Below, one piece after another: positions 7,959 through 17,007 of a DNA stretch of 64,000 bases. The notes beneath the pieces were generated by a model. The model did not search any database, was not told where the DNA came from, and was given only the letters and a program-made list of their open reading frames with translations. How positions within the stretch are numbered: position 1 is the stretch's first letter; each line of letters begins with the position of its first letter. The stretch spans positions 1-64,000 of the forward strand of contig NZ_SJKB01000011.1 in assembly GCF_004331465.1 (NCBI RefSeq), written 5' to 3'. The position numbers were made by a program, and so were the translations under genes. Source of the DNA: Kribbella pittospori (lineage in GTDB: Bacteria; Actinomycetota; Actinomycetes; Propionibacteriales; Kribbellaceae).

Positions 7959-7966
7959 CTGTCACA

Positions 7967-8593
7967 ATGGTCCGCATGCCGCGGATCCTTGTCGTCGACA
8001 ACTACGACTCCTTCGTCTACAACCTGGTGCAGTACCTCCAGCAGTTGCAGGCCGAGACCACTGTGCTGCGCAACGACGAGGTCACCCCTGACCAGGTCAC
8101 CGAGTACGACGGAGTCCTGCTCTCGCCCGGCCCCGGTACGCCGGAGGAAGCCGGTGCCTGCGTGGACATCGTGCGCGAGAAGGGCGGCGAGGTGCCGATC
8201 TTCGGCGTCTGCCTCGGCCTCCAGGCCATCGGAGTCGCGTACGGCGGCGTGGTCGGACGCGCCGATGAGTTGCTGCACGGGAAGACGAGCCAGGTGTTCC
8301 ACGAGGGCGCCGGCGTGCTCGCCGGACTGCCGTCGCCGTTCACCGCGACCCGGTACCACTCGCTCGCGATCGCCGAGGACACCGTGCCGGACGAGCTGCA
8401 GGTGACAGCGCGAACCGATGCCGGCGTGATCATGGCAGCCCGGCACCGCGACCTCGCGGTCGAAGGCGTCCAGTTCCACCCGGAGTCGGTGCTCACCGAG
8501 GGCGGCCACCGGATGCTGGCCAACTGGCTCGCGATCTGCGGCGACCCCGACGCGGTCTCCCGCTCGGTCGGCCTGGCGCCTGTCGTCAGCTGA
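7967..8593 (+). CDS. trpG: Anthranilate/aminodeoxychorismate synthase glutamine amidotransferase subunit
   Basis: A 208-residue class I glutamine amidotransferase. It has the oxyanion segment LLSPGPGTPEEAG, the nucleophile cysteine in FGVCLGLQAIG, and the His-Glu pair in GVQFHPESVLTEGG. It supplies ammonia to anthranilate or 4-amino-4-deoxychorismate synthase. At this conserved locus the gene is annotated trpG in mycobacteria and pabA in streptomycetes; the sequence alone does not decide. No synthase partner lies nearby. An ATG at 7976 is an alternative start. Confidence 0.92.
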   Translation: MVRMPRILVVDNYDSFVYNLVQYLQQLQAETTVLRNDEVTPDQVTEYDGVLLSPGPGTPEEAGACVDIVREKGGEVPIFGVCLGLQAIGVAYGGVVGRADELLHGKTSQVFHEGAGVLAGLPSPFTATRYHSLAIAEDTVPDELQVTARTDAGVIMAARHRDLAVEGVQFHPESVLTEGGHRMLANWLAICGDPDAVSRSVGLAPVVS

Positions 8594-8604
8594 CACCAAC
8601 ACGA

Positions 8605-8630
8605 AAGGCCCTCGCCGAGGCGGGGGCCTT
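8605..8630. terminator. Bidirectional terminator between trpG and pknB
   Basis: An 11-bp stem (AAGGCCCTCGC paired with GCGGGGGCCTT, one G-T pair) with a CGAG loop lies in the short gap between the convergent trpG and pknB stop codons. The A/T ends on both sides suit termination in both directions. Confidence 0.75.
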
Positions 8631-8647
8631 CGTGCGTTGTACGGCGG

Positions 8648-10474
8648 TCAGCCGCCGATCGTGATCCTTGGCGTATCCGGGCTCTCGGGGTCGGTCGGCG
8701 GGGTGTCGCTCGGAGTGGTGGTCGGCTGCTCCGGCTCCGTGTTGACGGTCAGCGTGATCGTCGAGCCCTTCGCGATCTTGGTGCCGGCCTTCTCGCTCTG
8801 CGCGATCACCGCGTCCGGACCGTAGTTCGGGTCGGTGCCGTTCTTGTAGCCGACCTGGAAGCCGAGATCCTTGAGTTGCTTGGTCGCGTCGTCCTGCGGC
8901 ACGCTGACGACGTTCGGGACCTCGACCAGTTCCTTGCCGCTGGACACGGTCAGGGTGAACTCGGCGCCGGACGGGTACTGGCCGTTCGGATCCGGGCTGA
9001 CCGCGAGGACGGTGCCGGCCTTCTCGCCGCTGTCCTGCTTGACCGTCTCTTCCTTGACCTTGAACTTCCCGGCCGAGTCCTCCAGCGCCTTGCGCGCCTG
9101 CGACTCGGACTTGCCGATCACATCCGGCACCGGGAACGCGGCCCGGCCGGACGAGAACACCACGGTGACCACCGAGCCCGGGTCGGCTTCGGTGGCCGGC
9201 TCCGGCGTCTGGCTGAGCGCGAACCCGCGCCCGACCGTGTCACTCGTCTGGTTCGGCCCCTGCGCGAACTTCAGGCCCTTCTCGGTCAGCGCCGCGGTCG
9301 CCTGCGTCGCCGTCATGCCGCTCACATCCGGCACCTGGACCTTGGCCGGCGGAGTGGTCGCCGTACCGCCGTTGTCCTTGCCCAGGTTGGTGAACAGGGC
9401 GTAGGCACCGACCGCGATCGCGACGACGGCCAGGCCGAGCAGGAAGTAGGCGAGGCCGCGGTTGCGCCGCGACCGGGAGTCCTCGAGGTCGTCCGGGTCG
9501 CCGCCGGGCGGCAGCAGGTCGTCGGCCGGACCCTGCCGGTACGCCTGCGTCGCCGCGGTCGCGGCCATGGTCGCCGGGATCGCGCGGGTCTCGGCGACCG
9601 ACGCCATCGGCGCGGTCACCTGCTGGCCGGCCAGCACCCGGTGGATGTCCTGCCGCATTTCCGAGGCGCTCTGGTATCGCTCCTCGCGGCTCTTCGCCAG
9701 CGCCTTCAGTACGACGGCGTCGACCTCCGGGGGGATGTCCGGGTCGAACGACGACGGCGGCAGCGGCTGCTCCCGAACATGCTGATAGGCCACCGACACC
9801 GGCGACTCACCGACGAACGGCGGCCGGCCGGTGAGCAGTTCGTACAGCAGGCAGCCGGTGGAGTACAGGTCGGAGCGGGCGTCCACGGTCTCGCCGCGCG
9901 CCTGCTCCGGGGACAGGTACTGCGCCGTGCCGATGACGGCCGCGGTCTGGGTCATCGTGGACGAGGTGTCCGCGACCGCCCGGGCGATGCCGAAGTCCAT
10001 CACCTTGACCTGACCCTGCGGGGTCAGCATCACGTTCCCGGGCTTGATGTCGCGGTGCACGATGCCGGCCCGGTGGCTGTAGTCCAGTGCCTCGAGCACA
10101 CCGGAGGTGATCTCCAGCGCCCGCTCCGGCATGATCTTGCGGCCCTCGCGGATCAGGTCACGCAGGGTCTTGCCGGTCACCAGTTCCATCACGATGTACG
10201 GAATGGTGACGCCGGAGCCGTTCGGGTCGGGCTCCTCGCCGGTGTCGTACACCGACACGATGGTCGGGTGGTTCAACGAGGCCGCCGACTGCGCCTCGCG
10301 GCGGAACCTGGCCTGGAAGGTCGCGTCACTCGCCAGGTCGACCCGGAGCCGCTTGATCGCGACGGCCCGGCCGAGTCGGTTGTCGACGCCCCTGCGCACA
10401 TCGGCCATGCCGCCGCGGCCGAGCGGTTCGCCTTCTTCGTACCGGCCGCCGACGAGACGTGCCTGCGATGTCAT
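8648..10474 (-). CDS. pknB: Serine/threonine protein kinase with PASTA repeats, PknB
   Basis: A 608-residue receptor kinase. The kinase domain (about 10-275) has the glycine loop LGRGGMADV, VAIKRL lysine, catalytic HRDIKPGNV and DFGIARA, with a Thr-rich activation loop (SSTMTQTAAVIGTAQYLSPE). A single transmembrane helix follows near residue 345 (AYFLLGLAVVAIAVGAYALF). Three extracellular PASTA repeats are seen (VPDVSGM, VPDVIGK, VPNVVSV), then a Pro/Thr tail. It senses muropeptides or lipid II and controls growth and division. It ends the pknB-to-fhaA gene row; no pknA lies between it and pbpA. Confidence 0.96.
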   Translation of the reverse strand: MTSQARLVGGRYEEGEPLGRGGMADVRRGVDNRLGRAVAIKRLRVDLASDATFQARFRREAQSAASLNHPTIVSVYDTGEEPDPNGSGVTIPYIVMELVTGKTLRDLIREGRKIMPERALEITSGVLEALDYSHRAGIVHRDIKPGNVMLTPQGQVKVMDFGIARAVADTSSTMTQTAAVIGTAQYLSPEQARGETVDARSDLYSTGCLLYELLTGRPPFVGESPVSVAYQHVREQPLPPSSFDPDIPPEVDAVVLKALAKSREERYQSASEMRQDIHRVLAGQQVTAPMASVAETRAIPATMAATAATQAYRQGPADDLLPPGGDPDDLEDSRSRRNRGLAYFLLGLAVVAIAVGAYALFTNLGKDNGGTATTPPAKVQVPDVSGMTATQATAALTEKGLKFAQGPNQTSDTVGRGFALSQTPEPATEADPGSVVTVVFSSGRAAFPVPDVIGKSESQARKALEDSAGKFKVKEETVKQDSGEKAGTVLAVSPDPNGQYPSGAEFTLTVSSGKELVEVPNVVSVPQDDATKQLKDLGFQVGYKNGTDPNYGPDAVIAQSEKAGTKIAKGSTITLTVNTEPEQPTTTPSDTPPTDPESPDTPRITIGG

Positions 10475-10589
10475 GACTCAGCCTTCCAACCTGTCCGGAA
10501 ACTCACACTCGATCTGCCCACGGTAGCCACCGCCACCTGTGGATCCCCGTTGGAAAGACGCACTGTCACGGCATCATTCCGTATGGTGC

Positions 10590-12041
10590 TCATTGGTTCA
10601 GCACCGCCTCCATGACGCTCTTCGCGATCGGCGCGGCGAGCTTGCCGCCGGCGATGTCGTCGCGGGAGATGTTCGCCTTCTCGATCAGTACGGCGACCGC
10701 GACCTTCGGGTCGTCAGCCGGCGCGAACGCGGTGAACCAGGCGAACGGCGGCCGGTCCGGCGCGGTCTGCGCCGTACCCGTCTTGCCGGCCACCTGGATC
10801 CCGCTGATCCGGCCCGGCTTGCCGGTGCCGTTGTTCACGACGTCGATCATCATCGTGGTCAGCTGGGACGCGACCTCCGGCGTGACCGCCTGGTGCAGCG
10901 ACTCCGGCTTCGTCTCCGACACCGTCTTCAGGTCGGCGGTCTTCACGTTCTGGACCAGGTAGGGCTTCATCACCTCGCCCTTGTTCGCGATCCCGGCCGA
11001 CACCATCGCCATCTGCAGCGGGGTGGCCCGGACGTCGAACTGCCCGATCGCGGACTGCGCTGTCTGGGGCTGGTTCGGGTCGCCGGGGAACTGGCTGGCG
11101 ACGGCCCCGAGCTCCGGCAGTTGCTTCTCGCCGAAGCCGAACTTCGCCGCCTGGTCACGCAGTACGTCCGGACCGAGGTCCAGGCCGACACTGCCGAACG
11201 CCGTGTTGCACGACAAGCGCAGCGCCACCGTGAGGGTCGCGTTGTCGCTGCCGCCGCAGTTGCGGCGGTCCTCGTTCACCAGCGGTTGCGTGGTCTGCGG
11301 CAACGGCAGCTCGGCGGGCGAGTTGACCTTCGTCTCCGGCGTGTACTTCCCGCTCGACAGCGCGGCCGCCGCCGTCACCAGCTTGAACGTCGAGCCCGGC
11401 GGGTAGAGCTCCTTCGCCGCCCGGTTCGACAGCGGCTTGTTCGGGTCGGCGTTCAGCCTCTTCCACGCGTCGCTGACCTTGTCCAGGTCGTGCGAGGCCA
11501 GCTGGTTCGGGTCGTACGACGGCCGGCTCACCATCGCGAGCACCTTGCCGGTCTTCGGCTCGAGCGCGACGACCGCGCCGGTCTTGCCGGACAGTCCGGC
11601 GTACGCCGCCTGCTGGGCCGCGGCGTTCAGGGTCAGCGTCACGCTGCCGCCCTGCTGCGGACGGTTGCTGATCACGTCGATGATCCGGCGGAACGCCATC
11701 GACGGGTCCGAGCCGTTCAGCTCGGAGTTCATCGTCAGCTCGATCCCGCCCCGGCCGAACAGGTAGGAGTAGAACCCGGTGAGCGGTGCGTACGTCGGTC
11801 CGGCCGGGTAGGTGCGCTGGAACTTGAACCGGTCGCTCGACTGCTCGCTCTTGGCGATCGGCGTACTGCCGATCAGGATCGGCCCGCGGTTCACCGAGAA
11901 CTGCGAGTCGCGCACGCGGCGGTTGTCGTTGCGGCCGTTGAGCTCATTGGCCCGGAACGCCTGCAGGTACGTCGAGTTCGCCATCAGCGCGAGCATCAGG
12001 ATGATCGCTGCCATGGCCAGTCGTCGGATCGCTGAATTCAC
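10590..12041 (-). CDS. pbpA: Penicillin-binding protein PbpA (class B transpeptidase)
   Basis: A 483-residue class B PBP. A membrane anchor (LAMAAIILMLALMANSTYLQ) is followed by the dimerisation region, then the transpeptidase with SxxK in PPGSTFKLVTAAAAL, SxN in LSCNTAFG and KTG in AGKTGTAQTAP. It cross-links peptidoglycan with the SEDS glycosyltransferase encoded immediately upstream (4-bp overlap). In mycobacteria the orthologue is a substrate of PknB and is needed for septation and cell length control. Confidence 0.95.
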   Translation of the reverse strand: MNSAIRRLAMAAIILMLALMANSTYLQAFRANELNGRNDNRRVRDSQFSVNRGPILIGSTPIAKSEQSSDRFKFQRTYPAGPTYAPLTGFYSYLFGRGGIELTMNSELNGSDPSMAFRRIIDVISNRPQQGGSVTLTLNAAAQQAAYAGLSGKTGAVVALEPKTGKVLAMVSRPSYDPNQLASHDLDKVSDAWKRLNADPNKPLSNRAAKELYPPGSTFKLVTAAAALSSGKYTPETKVNSPAELPLPQTTQPLVNEDRRNCGGSDNATLTVALRLSCNTAFGSVGLDLGPDVLRDQAAKFGFGEKQLPELGAVASQFPGDPNQPQTAQSAIGQFDVRATPLQMAMVSAGIANKGEVMKPYLVQNVKTADLKTVSETKPESLHQAVTPEVASQLTTMMIDVVNNGTGKPGRISGIQVAGKTGTAQTAPDRPPFAWFTAFAPADDPKVAVAVLIEKANISRDDIAGGKLAAPIAKSVMEAVLNQ

Positions 12042-13435
12042 TGCTTCTGCACCGCCATGGCGATCGTTTCGTCGGACACGGGAGCGGCCGGCGTCTGCGG
12101 CCGGCGTGCTTGGTCACTGATCCGCAGCAGCAGCGCGATGATCGCCCAGTTCGCGACCAGCGACGTACCGCCCAGCGCCATGAACGGCGTGGCCAGGCCG
12201 GTCAGCGGGATCAGCCCGGTGACGCCGCCGACGATCACGAAGATCTGCAGGGCGAACGACATCGCCAGACCGGTCGCGATCAGCTTGCCGAAGATGTCAC
12301 GGCAGCCGAGTGCGGTCCGCAGGCCGCGCTCGATGATGAGTGTGTAGACCAGGATGATCGCGATCAGTCCGGTCAGGCCGAGCTCCTCGGCGAACGAGGA
12401 GATGATCATGTCGCTCTGGCCGTACAGCGTGATCTCCGGGCGACCCTGGCCGAGACCGCGGCCGAGGACGCCGCCCCAGGCCTGGCCCATCAGCCCGGTC
12501 GCGACTTGACCGCCGTCGATCGAGAACGGGTCGAGCCAGTCCTGGATTCGTTTGTGCACGTGTCCGAACGTCTGGTACGCGAAGAACGCACCGGCCGCGA
12601 ACAGCAGGCCACCGATGATCAGCCAGCCGGCCCGCTCGGTCGACACGTACAGCAGGAACAGGAACAGACCGAAGAACAGCAGGGACGATCCGAGGTCGCT
12701 CTCGAAGACCAGCACACCCAGGCTGACCCCCCAGGCGATCAGGATCGGACCCAGATCGCGGGCCCGCGGCAGGTCGAGGCCGAGGAAGCGGTGCCCGGCA
12801 AGCGTCAGTACGTCGCGCTTCACCACCAGGTAGCCGGCGAAGAAGATGACCAGGCAGACCTTCGCGAACTCACCGGGCTGGAACGACATCCCGGCCAGGC
12901 GGATCCAGATCCGGGCGCCGTTCAGGTTAACACCGAGGCCGGGGATCAGCGGCAGGACGAGCAGGATCAGACCGGCCAGTCCGGCGGTGTAGGTGAGGGC
13001 CTGCAGGCGCCTGTGATCTCTGATCAAAAGGATCACCACGAGGAACAGCACGATGCCGACCGCGGTCCAGGTGATCTGCTGCGGCGCCGCCGGTGGCTTC
13101 GGGGTCCGGCCGTTCGCCTCGGCGATCGAGGCCAGGCCGAGGTCGATGCGGTGGATCATCGCCACGCCGAGCCCGTTCAGCAGCACCGCGCACGGCAGCA
13201 GGACAGGGTCGGCGTACGGCGCCCGGTAGCGCAGCGCGAGGTGGGCGATCAGGGCGAGCAGGCCGATGCCGGCGGCGTAGTACCCGGTACTGGCCGGGAC
13301 CTTGTCCTGCACGGTGATGCCGATGTTCACGTACGCCGCGACCGAGACACCGACCGCGATGATGAGCAGGAACAACTCCACCCCGCGCCGGGTGCGCGGG
13401 ATGATCTGGATGACCGACGTCGACGCGATGCTCAT
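12038..13435 (-). CDS. rodA: SEDS glycosyltransferase RodA/FtsW family
   Basis: A 465-residue polytopic protein with about twelve hydrophobic helices and SEDS hallmarks: GARIWIRLAGMSFQPGEFAK, FESDLGSSLLFFGLFL and DMIISSFAEELGLTG. It polymerises lipid II and pairs with the neighbouring PbpA. The gene overlaps both pstP upstream and pbpA downstream by 4 bp, so the row is translationally coupled. The extended N-terminal membrane region is usual for actinobacterial RodA. Confidence 0.95.
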   Translation of the reverse strand: MSIASTSVIQIIPRTRRGVELFLLIIAVGVSVAAYVNIGITVQDKVPASTGYYAAGIGLLALIAHLALRYRAPYADPVLLPCAVLLNGLGVAMIHRIDLGLASIAEANGRTPKPPAAPQQITWTAVGIVLFLVVILLIRDHRRLQALTYTAGLAGLILLVLPLIPGLGVNLNGARIWIRLAGMSFQPGEFAKVCLVIFFAGYLVVKRDVLTLAGHRFLGLDLPRARDLGPILIAWGVSLGVLVFESDLGSSLLFFGLFLFLLYVSTERAGWLIIGGLLFAAGAFFAYQTFGHVHKRIQDWLDPFSIDGGQVATGLMGQAWGGVLGRGLGQGRPEITLYGQSDMIISSFAEELGLTGLIAIILVYTLIIERGLRTALGCRDIFGKLIATGLAMSFALQIFVIVGGVTGLIPLTGLATPFMALGGTSLVANWAIIALLLRISDQARRPQTPAAPVSDETIAMAVQKQ

Positions 13436-14832
13436 CGAACGCCGTCACAGTCGTCGGGGTCCACCGGCGTGCTCGGCGTCGTCGACGGTGTCGTCGACGG
13501 TGAGGTCACCGGGACCGTGGCCGGAGGCTTCGGCGGCGTGGACACTGGCTTGCCGGTCGGCGGCGGCGGCGTACTCGGCCGAGGTGTCGGACTCGGGGTC
13601 GGCTTCGCCTTGGCCTTCGCGCACTCGTCCGCTGTGTGCTGCAGTTCGCCGACGATGCTGCGGGCCCCGTCCAGGTTGTCGGCCTGGATGTTGGCCTCCA
13701 CCTGCTCCCGGCTGTACGTCGGCAGCTTGTCCACCTGCAACGTCTGCCGCTCGTACACCTTCGACAGCGTCAGGCCGGGGAGGTCGGCTTCCACACCCTG
13801 GAAGATCGCCACGTAGTCGCCGTCGGTGCCGACGAAGTACTGCTTCTGGGTCCAGCTGTACGCGAACCAGATACCGCCACCGATCAGACCGAGAATCACC
13901 ACCAGTACGGCGATCCGCCGCAGCCAGGGGAACCGCTTCGGCGGCCTCGGGGCGTATCGCAGCTCCTCCGGGTCCAGCGCGGGCCCGTGACCGCCGCCGC
14001 CGTGGCCGCCGCCTCCCCGGATCGCTGTGGTCGGCTCGCCGCGACCCGTGCTGCCCTGCGCCAGCTCGGCTGCGGCGCCGACCAGTTGCGGCGCCTCCCC
14101 GCTGACGGGCGGCGTCTCGATCACGTCCGCGACGACACAGGTGACGTTGTCGTTGGACCCGGCCTCCAGGGCGTGCGTGATCAACTCGACCACCACGGAG
14201 TCCGGCGTACCGCCGGCCATCGAGGCGGCGATCACCTCGTCGCTCACGTAGTCGGGCAGCCCGTCACTGCACAGCATCAACCGGTCGCCGGCCTGGACGT
14301 CGAGCATCTCCAGGTCCGGATCGGAGTCCGGGCGGCCGTCCAGCACCCGCAGGATCAGGTTGCGGTGCGGGTGGGTGAAGGCCTCCTCCTTCGAGATCCG
14401 GCCCTCGTCCACCAGCGACTGCACAAAAGTATGGTCGTGGCTCAGCTGGTACAGCTGGCCGTCCCGCATCCGGTACGCGCGGGAGTCGCCGAGATGCGCC
14501 AGCCCGAGCTGCTGCCCGTCGAACATCAGCGCGGTGACGGTCGAGCCCATCCCCTCGCGCTCCGGGTCCTCCTCGACCAGCTCGGACAGCCGCTCGTTGG
14601 CCCGGTGCACCGCGCCGGCCAGCGCCTCGATCATGTCCTCGCCGCTGATCTCCGGGTTGTCCAGCCGCCGGATCACCTGGACCGCCGCCGCGCTGGCCAC
14701 CTCACCGGCCGCCGCGCCGCCCATCCCGTCGGCGAGCAGCAGCAGGTGCGGACCGGCGTACGCCGAGTCCTCATTGTTGCGGCGTACCCGTCCGACGTCG
14801 GACAGTGCTGCGTAGTCGAGCGACAGGGTCAT
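13432..14832 (-). CDS. pstP: PP2C-type serine/threonine phosphatase PstP
   Basis: A 466-residue membrane phosphatase. The cytoplasmic PP2C domain (about 1-235) has metal-binding motifs VRRNNEDS, LLADGMGGAAAGE, LGDSRAYRM, LCSDGLPDYV and GSNDNVTCVV. A transmembrane helix follows at about 305-328 (IAVLVVILGLIGGGIWFAY), then an external domain and a Pro/Thr-rich tail. It removes phosphates placed by PknB on PbpA, FHA proteins and division factors. There is a 4-bp overlap with rodA and a 10-bp gap to fhaB. Confidence 0.95.
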   Translation of the reverse strand: MTLSLDYAALSDVGRVRRNNEDSAYAGPHLLLLADGMGGAAAGEVASAAAVQVIRRLDNPEISGEDMIEALAGAVHRANERLSELVEEDPEREGMGSTVTALMFDGQQLGLAHLGDSRAYRMRDGQLYQLSHDHTFVQSLVDEGRISKEEAFTHPHRNLILRVLDGRPDSDPDLEMLDVQAGDRLMLCSDGLPDYVSDEVIAASMAGGTPDSVVVELITHALEAGSNDNVTCVVADVIETPPVSGEAPQLVGAAAELAQGSTGRGEPTTAIRGGGGHGGGGHGPALDPEELRYAPRPPKRFPWLRRIAVLVVILGLIGGGIWFAYSWTQKQYFVGTDGDYVAIFQGVEADLPGLTLSKVYERQTLQVDKLPTYSREQVEANIQADNLDGARSIVGELQHTADECAKAKAKPTPSPTPRPSTPPPPTGKPVSTPPKPPATVPVTSPSTTPSTTPSTPVDPDDCDGVR

Positions 14833-14842
14833 CGAGGCAGGC

Positions 14843-15325
14843 CTACTTCGCGATGTTCAGCGTCGTCCGGCCGATCCGGATCGAGCCGCCGATCTCGGCC
14901 GGCACCGGGCGGGTCACCCGCTGGCCGTCCAGGTACGTCCCGTTGGTCGAGCCGAGGTCCTCGACCCACCACTGCCCCTCGGAAGAGAATATCCGGGCGT
15001 GCCGGGTCGAAGAGTAGTCGTCATCGAGCCGGATCTGACAGTCCGAGCCGCGTCCGATGATCACCGGCTCGTCGACCAGGGTCGCGCCGACGCCCGCCTG
15101 CGGCCCGTCCGCGATCGTCACCGACCCGGGCAGACCCTTGCGTTTCTTGGTCGGTTTGGCCGGCTTCGGCGTACGGGAGTTCTGCGGTACGACGGCGGCC
15201 GCGGCGCGGCTGTCCACCTTGGCGCCGAACAGGTCGGACCTGATCACGGACAGCACCGCGAGGACGAACATCCACAGCAGGGCCAGGAACCCCAGTTTGA
15301 TCAGGGTCAGGGTCAGTTCCGACAT
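14843..15325 (-). CDS. fhaB: FHA domain protein FhaB (FipA-like)
   Basis: A 160-residue protein with one N-terminal transmembrane helix (LIKLGFLALLWMFVLAVLSV) and a C-terminal FHA domain with the phosphothreonine-binding motifs GRGSDCQIRLDDDYSSTRHA and EDLGSTNGTYLDG. In mycobacteria this protein links PknA/PknB signalling to FtsZ and FtsQ. It lies between pstP and fhaA in the conserved row. Confidence 0.93.
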   Translation of the reverse strand: MSELTLTLIKLGFLALLWMFVLAVLSVIRSDLFGAKVDSRAAAAVVPQNSRTPKPAKPTKKRKGLPGSVTIADGPQAGVGATLVDEPVIIGRGSDCQIRLDDDYSSTRHARIFSSEGQWWVEDLGSTNGTYLDGQRVTRPVPAEIGGSIRIGRTTLNIAK

Positions 15326-15335
15326 GGAAGCTCAA

Positions 15336-16151
15336 TCACCACCCGCTGCTCGGCGGCTGGGCCATCGGCTCGTCCGCGAGACGCAGCGTCATGGTTGTGT
15401 TGCCGATTCGTACGGTCGAGCCGTCCACCAACTCGGCCTCGGTGGTCCGCCGGCCGTTCACCAGGGTGCCGTTGGTAGAGCCCAGGTCGACCAGCACAAC
15501 ACGGATGCCGCCGGGGCCCTCCGGCATCAGCCGGATCTCGGCATGCCGACGGGACACACCCGGGTCGTTGATCTGGATGTCCGCGTCGGTCCCGCGGCCG
15601 AGGACCACGCCGGGCGGGTTGACCGGGCGACGCCGGCCGTTCACCTCGAGCATCACCTGGGGGTGACCGCGTCGGGGCTGCTGTTGCTGCGGGGGCGGGC
15701 TGGCCGGGGTGCTCAGCACCGGGCCGTCGTTCGGCGGCACGTAGGGCTCCTGCGGATAGGGCTGGGACCGCCGTTGTGGTGAACCGACGGTGGCACTGAC
15801 CACCCGGAACTTACCGGTCGGGAGGTCGTCCTGCTGGGTCAGCTCGATCTCGATCGGGCCGGAGAACGTGTACCGCTGGATGTCGGCGTGGTCGCGCAGT
15901 TCGTTGGCCAGTTCGTGGTTGAGGGTCCGGCCGTAGGCGTTCAGACGCTCGAAATCGCCCGGACCGAGCTCGATCGTGAAGTGGTTCGGCACCAGCCGGC
16001 GGTCCCTGGACAGGATCCGCGCGGTGTTGTCGATCTCACGCTTGAGCGCCGCCGCCAGCTCGATCGGCTCGACGTCGCCCTTGAACGCACGCGCGAAGAC
16101 ACCGCTCACAATGCCCTCCAGGCGTCGCTCGAAGCGCTGCAGCGGTCGCAC
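15336..16151 (-). CDS. fhaA: FHA domain protein FhaA (DUF3662-FHA)
   Basis: A 271-residue protein. The N-terminal DUF3662 domain begins LQRFERRLEGIVSGVFARAF; a Pro/Gln-rich linker (about 140-170) follows; the C-terminal FHA domain has LGRGTDADIQINDPGVSRRH and VDLGSTNGTLVNGR. FhaA binds phosphorylated PknB and the MviN/MurJ pseudokinase to regulate peptidoglycan synthesis. I chose GTG 16151, preceded by GGAGGAGGAGG, giving the conserved VRPLQRFE start. An upstream in-frame codon at 16259 would add 36 unconserved residues. It is the first gene of the fhaA-pknB operon. Confidence 0.93.
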   Translation of the reverse strand: MRPLQRFERRLEGIVSGVFARAFKGDVEPIELAAALKREIDNTARILSRDRRLVPNHFTIELGPGDFERLNAYGRTLNHELANELRDHADIQRYTFSGPIEIELTQQDDLPTGKFRVVSATVGSPQRRSQPYPQEPYVPPNDGPVLSTPASPPPQQQQPRRGHPQVMLEVNGRRRPVNPPGVVLGRGTDADIQINDPGVSRRHAEIRLMPEGPGGIRVVLVDLGSTNGTLVNGRRTTEAELVDGSTVRIGNTTMTLRLADEPMAQPPSSGW

Positions 16152-16306
16152 GCCTCCTCCTCCACGGTCGGTCGCCGGCTGGTGCCAACGATCGTGCCTG
16201 CCGTCCGGCGCCCTCAGCAGGCACGCCGTACGCCGCGTCCACCCGCACGGTGGACACACCGGGTACGACGATCGATCGTATCGGGAGGTTCGACCGAACC
16301 CGCAAT

Positions 16307-16336
16307 GTGAACGTTCCGTTGGACCCGTGCTAATGT
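16307..16336 (+). promoter_or_regulatory. Possible tRNA-Leu promoter
   Basis: GTGAAC (16307-16312) and TAATGT (16331-16336) are 18 bp apart and lie about 40 bp upstream of the mature tRNA 5' end. The -10 match is fair, the -35 weak. The surrounding gap (16152-16377) must also hold the divergent fhaA operon promoter, which I could not pin down. Confidence 0.35.
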
Positions 16337-16377
16337 TCCTTCTCGGTTGCAGACGACACTGTCAGACGCATCCAAGC

Positions 16378-16461
16378 GCGCGGGTGGCGGAATAGGCAGA
16401 CGCGCACGGTTCAGGTCCGTGTGCCCGAAAGGGCGTGGGGGTTCAACTCCCCCCTCGCGCA
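16378..16461 (+). tRNA. tRNA-Leu (anticodon CAG)
   Basis: An 84-nt class II tRNA. The acceptor stem is GCGCGGG/CTCGCGC (one G-T pair). The D-arm begins TGGCGGAAT and contains AGGCAGACGCG. The anticodon stem CACGG/CCGTG encloses TTCAGGT, giving CAG, which reads CUG. A long variable arm (TGCCCGAAAGGGCGT) and a T-arm with GTTCAACT follow. The discriminator is A, and CCA is not encoded. A tRNA-Leu beside fhaA is also found in mycobacteria (from memory). Confidence 0.97.
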
Positions 16462-16462
16462 C

Positions 16463-16491
16463 AAAGTCCCGGTCTCAGACCGGGACTTTTT
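16463..16491 (+). terminator. Rho-independent terminator of tRNA-Leu
   Basis: A perfect 12-bp stem AAAGTCCCGGTC / GACCGGGACTTT with a TCA loop, ending in a run of five T, starts 1 nt after the tRNA discriminator base. Confidence 0.93.
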
Positions 16492-17007
16492 CAATTCCCA
16501 GACGGGCTGCTGTGGTCCCGCAGGACAACTGGGTTGCGGGGGCTCGTGGTCTGATTCGCGGACGTGGTGCGGCGCAGACGGACTCACCTGAGGCGGATCA
16601 TGGTCTGGTCCGCTCTTCGGAAACTTCTCGTCTCCTGGTGGACGTTTGTTTCCGCAAAGCCACCGTGCGTCGAGGGATCCACGCACGGGCGAGCCGATTG
16701 CCGTATCCCGTCGCCGTACACCTGGACCTTGTGCACGAACCGACCGTCAGCAATCCGCACCCGCGGCGGATGCGTGCACAAGGTCACACCTGGAGGTGCG
16801 GCTAGTGTGCTGCGATTCACCCGCGCGAGTGGCTACGTGCGTGCTGACTTGCCGACTCAATCGTGTCCAGCACTTCCACGTCGCCGGGGTTACTGGCGGC
16901 GAACTGGTAGCCACGAATACTTTCGGTTACGGTGGGTGCATCAACACCGGTCCCGCTGCTAGTCGTCCAGGCTGCAAGGGCCGGTTTTCTTTTGGAGCAC
17001 TCGCCCG
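16492..17007. other. Gene-free 516-bp stretch behind tRNA-Leu with a 13-bp inverted repeat
   Basis: I see no convincing gene here. The clearest structure is GACCTTGTGCACG (16725-16737) and its perfect inverted copy at 16773-16785. They enclose a second small inverted pair, ATCCGC (16753-16758) and GCGGAT (16766-16771). CACCTGGA occurs next to each arm as a direct repeat. Another small hairpin is GTGCGT/ACGCAC near 16670-16686. The position between a tRNA and an Abi-family gene suggests variable, possibly acquired DNA; this is inference. Confidence 0.5.

Noticed and set aside
8876..10615. 579-codon plus-strand open frame opposite pknB
   Set aside because: Shadow of the kinase gene; no motif and Arg/Val-rich composition.
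12110..13816. 568-codon plus-strand open frame opposite rodA and pstP
   Set aside because: Antisense to two well-recognised coupled genes; composition is not protein-like.
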